Of a stretch of DNA of 12,510 nt, positions 11,333 to 12,510 are shown in pieces. The number at the start of each line of letters is the position of its first letter. The stretch's first letter is position 1. The stretch is taken from NCBI GenBank assembly GCA_049297375.1, contig JBAQUF010000058.1, positions 1-12,510 of the forward strand, given 5' to 3'. The notes under the pieces were generated by a model. That model was not told the origin of the DNA and did not search any database. It was given only the letters and a program-made list of their open reading frames with translations. Source of the DNA: JAAZNV01 sp049297375 (GTDB lineage Bacteria; Patescibacteriota; WWE3; UBA101185; UBA10185). Position numbers and translations under genes: made by a program.

Positions 11333-12510
11333 AATTAATAGAAATATTTGAAGAAAGCATATCAGTATTAAAAACAAATGGAATGCGAACAGCATTGTCT
11401 GCTTTAGGAATTATCATAGGTATTGGATCAGTTATTACTCTAATGACACTTGGGCAAGCAAGCCAGCAAAGTGTAAAAAACAGAATTCAATCTTTAGGGT
11501 CAAATCTATTAATAATTAGACCAGGTGCACAAAGAAGTGGATTCTTACGAGGCGCAACCTCAGGAAGCACAACATTAAAGTATTCAGATGCTCAAGCCAT
11601 AGGAGCATCACAAAGAATAAGTACAATAAATGGGGTAGCAGCAGACTACAGTTCAAGAACTCAACTTGCTTACGAAAGAAACAACGCAAATATACAAGTA
11701 TCTGGGGTAACAGGTGAATACTTTAGCATTAGAAATATTACATTAACAGCTGGGTCTTCCATTACAGAACAGCAGAATCAAAATATGGAAAAGGTTGTAG
11801 TGTTGGGACCAACAGCTGTAGAGGATTTATTTGGTACAAATGTTAATCCAATTGGTAAGAGTATAAGAATAAATGGAACATCCTTCACTGTTATAGGTGT
11901 TACTAAGTCAAAAGGCAGTTCAGGAGCTAGTAACTCTGATGAGATTGCTTATGTTCCTCTTCAAACTGCTCAGAAGGTATTATTTGGAGTTGATTATCTT
12001 AGTACTATATACGTAACTGCTAAAAGTGATGAGCTTATGGAAGCTGCTCAAAATCAGCTAGGATTTCTTTTGTTAGAGCTTCATAACAAAGCTACTCCTT
12101 CAGATGCTGACTTTACCGTATCATCTCAAGCAGATATTCTCGAGACGGCAACTGAAATAACTAGTACTTTCACGACACTTCTCACTGGAATAGCTGCTAT
12201 ATCACTTGTTGTAGGTGGTATAGGCATTATGAATATTATGCTTGTTACAGTAACTGAAAGAACTATGGAAATAGGCTTAAGAATGTCCTTAGGTGCAAAG
12301 AGTAAAACCATAATTACACAGTTTTTAACTGAAGCAGTTGTTTTAACAATTACAGGTGGAATGCTTGGAGTACTTATTGGGGTAGGAGCATCTGTTATTA
12401 TTACCAAAGCAATGTCGCTTCCAACTGCAATATCGTATCAATCAGTAGCGTTATCCGTAGTGGTGTCATGTTTAATTGGAATTGTATTTGGCTGGTATCC
12501 AGCATATAAG
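11329..12510 (+). CDS. MacB/FtsX-type ABC permease, 3' end outside window
   Basis: An open frame of 394 codons runs from ATG 11329 to the last base without a stop. TM1 is at about 20-42 (MRTALSALGIIIGIGSVITL) and is preceded by the usual amphipathic helix. A large extracytoplasmic MacB-core domain spans about 45-270 (VKNRIQSLGSNLLIIRPGAQ, NPIGKSIRINGTSFTVIGV). Three C-terminal spans lie at about 284-308, 333-357 and 372-390. The coupling segment TERTMEIGLRMSLGAKSK (309-326) is conserved. The frame reaches GWYPAYK, which in the family is followed by about ten residues, so nearly the entire gene is present. With the MacA-like adaptor and ATPase it forms one export machine; the substrate (peptide, antibiotic, lipid or small molecule) cannot be told from sequence. 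Confidence 0.93.
   Translation, partial: MKLIEIFEESISVLKTNGMRTALSALGIIIGIGSVITLMTLGQASQQSVKNRIQSLGSNLLIIRPGAQRSGFLRGATSGSTTLKYSDAQAIGASQRISTINGVAADYSSRTQLAYERNNANIQVSGVTGEYFSIRNITLTAGSSITEQQNQNMEKVVVLGPTAVEDLFGTNVNPIGKSIRINGTSFTVIGVTKSKGSSGASNSDEIAYVPLQTAQKVLFGVDYLSTIYVTAKSDELMEAAQNQLGFLLLELHNKATPSDADFTVSSQADILETATEITSTFTTLLTGIAAISLVVGGIGIMNIMLVTVTERTMEIGLRMSLGAKSKTIITQFLTEAVVLTITGGMLGVLIGVGASVIITKAMSLPTAISYQSVALSVVVSCLIGIVFGWYPAYK

Noticed and set aside
1..12510. CRISPR array, insertion sequence, phage genes or toxin-antitoxin pair
   Set aside because: No regularly spaced direct repeats, transposase or integrase motifs, terminal inverted repeats, or recognisable toxin/antitoxin pairs were seen.
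1..12510. UGA recoding (genetic code 4 or 25)
   Set aside because: Several conserved genes end naturally at TGA (thioredoxin, YibE/F, S51 peptidase, kinase, ATPase) at family-typical lengths, and no in-frame TGA occurs inside a conserved domain.

Overview
The window is AT-rich bacterial DNA carrying accessory-type genes: a thiol-redox/membrane operon, a two-component system, a MacAB-type exporter, a tRNA and several small unrecognised proteins. TGA is a normal stop (for example at 6966-6968 and 9316-9318), so UGA-recoding lineages are excluded. Some genes have near-perfect Shine-Dalgarno (SD) sequences. Others have none and start 6-7 nt after a -10 box, which suggests leaderless mRNAs. That mix, the short single-cluster ferredoxin and the gene set fit the Candidate Phyla Radiation (Patescibacteria) or another low-GC anaerobe. 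This placement is inference; no rRNA or taxonomic marker is present.

Layout. Positions 1-372 hold the 3' end of an unrecognised plus-strand gene. A bidirectional terminator follows, then two minus-strand genes: a small Cys-pair protein (466-828) and a [4Fe-4S] ferredoxin (883-1089). A plus-strand tRNA-Gln(CUG) lies at 1140-1213. Next to it is a consensus promoter (1226-1254) that reads into about 130 bp with no recognised gene. From 4599 down to 1394 runs a minus-strand block: DUF5320 protein, a large hairpin, a DUF134/UPF0251 DNA-binding protein, a YibE/F membrane protein, a short thioredoxin, and a thioredoxin-CcdA/DsbD fusion. The last four genes overlap or abut. The promoter upstream of DUF5320 is strong and carries a 7-2-7 palindrome over its -10 box.

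On the plus strand come three apparently independent genes: a 111-aa unknown protein with its own promoter and terminator (4844-5179), a glycosyltransferase-like protein (5357-6223) and an S51 (PepE-like) peptidase (6342-6968). From 7116 to the window edge is an envelope-response cluster: a membrane-anchored small protein with two helical repeats, an OmpR-type response regulator, its histidine kinase, a MacA-like adaptor, a MacB-type ATPase, and a MacB/FtsX permease cut by the edge.

How they may work together. In the minus block, the cytoplasmic thioredoxin could pass electrons through the two membrane cysteines of the CcdA-like domain to the extracytoplasmic CPHC thioredoxin domain. YibE/F and the DUF134 regulator would add transport and control. 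In the plus cluster, the kinase/regulator pair probably controls the adjacent MacAB-type exporter, and the 7116 protein is a candidate surface-exposed sensor, substrate or chaperone.
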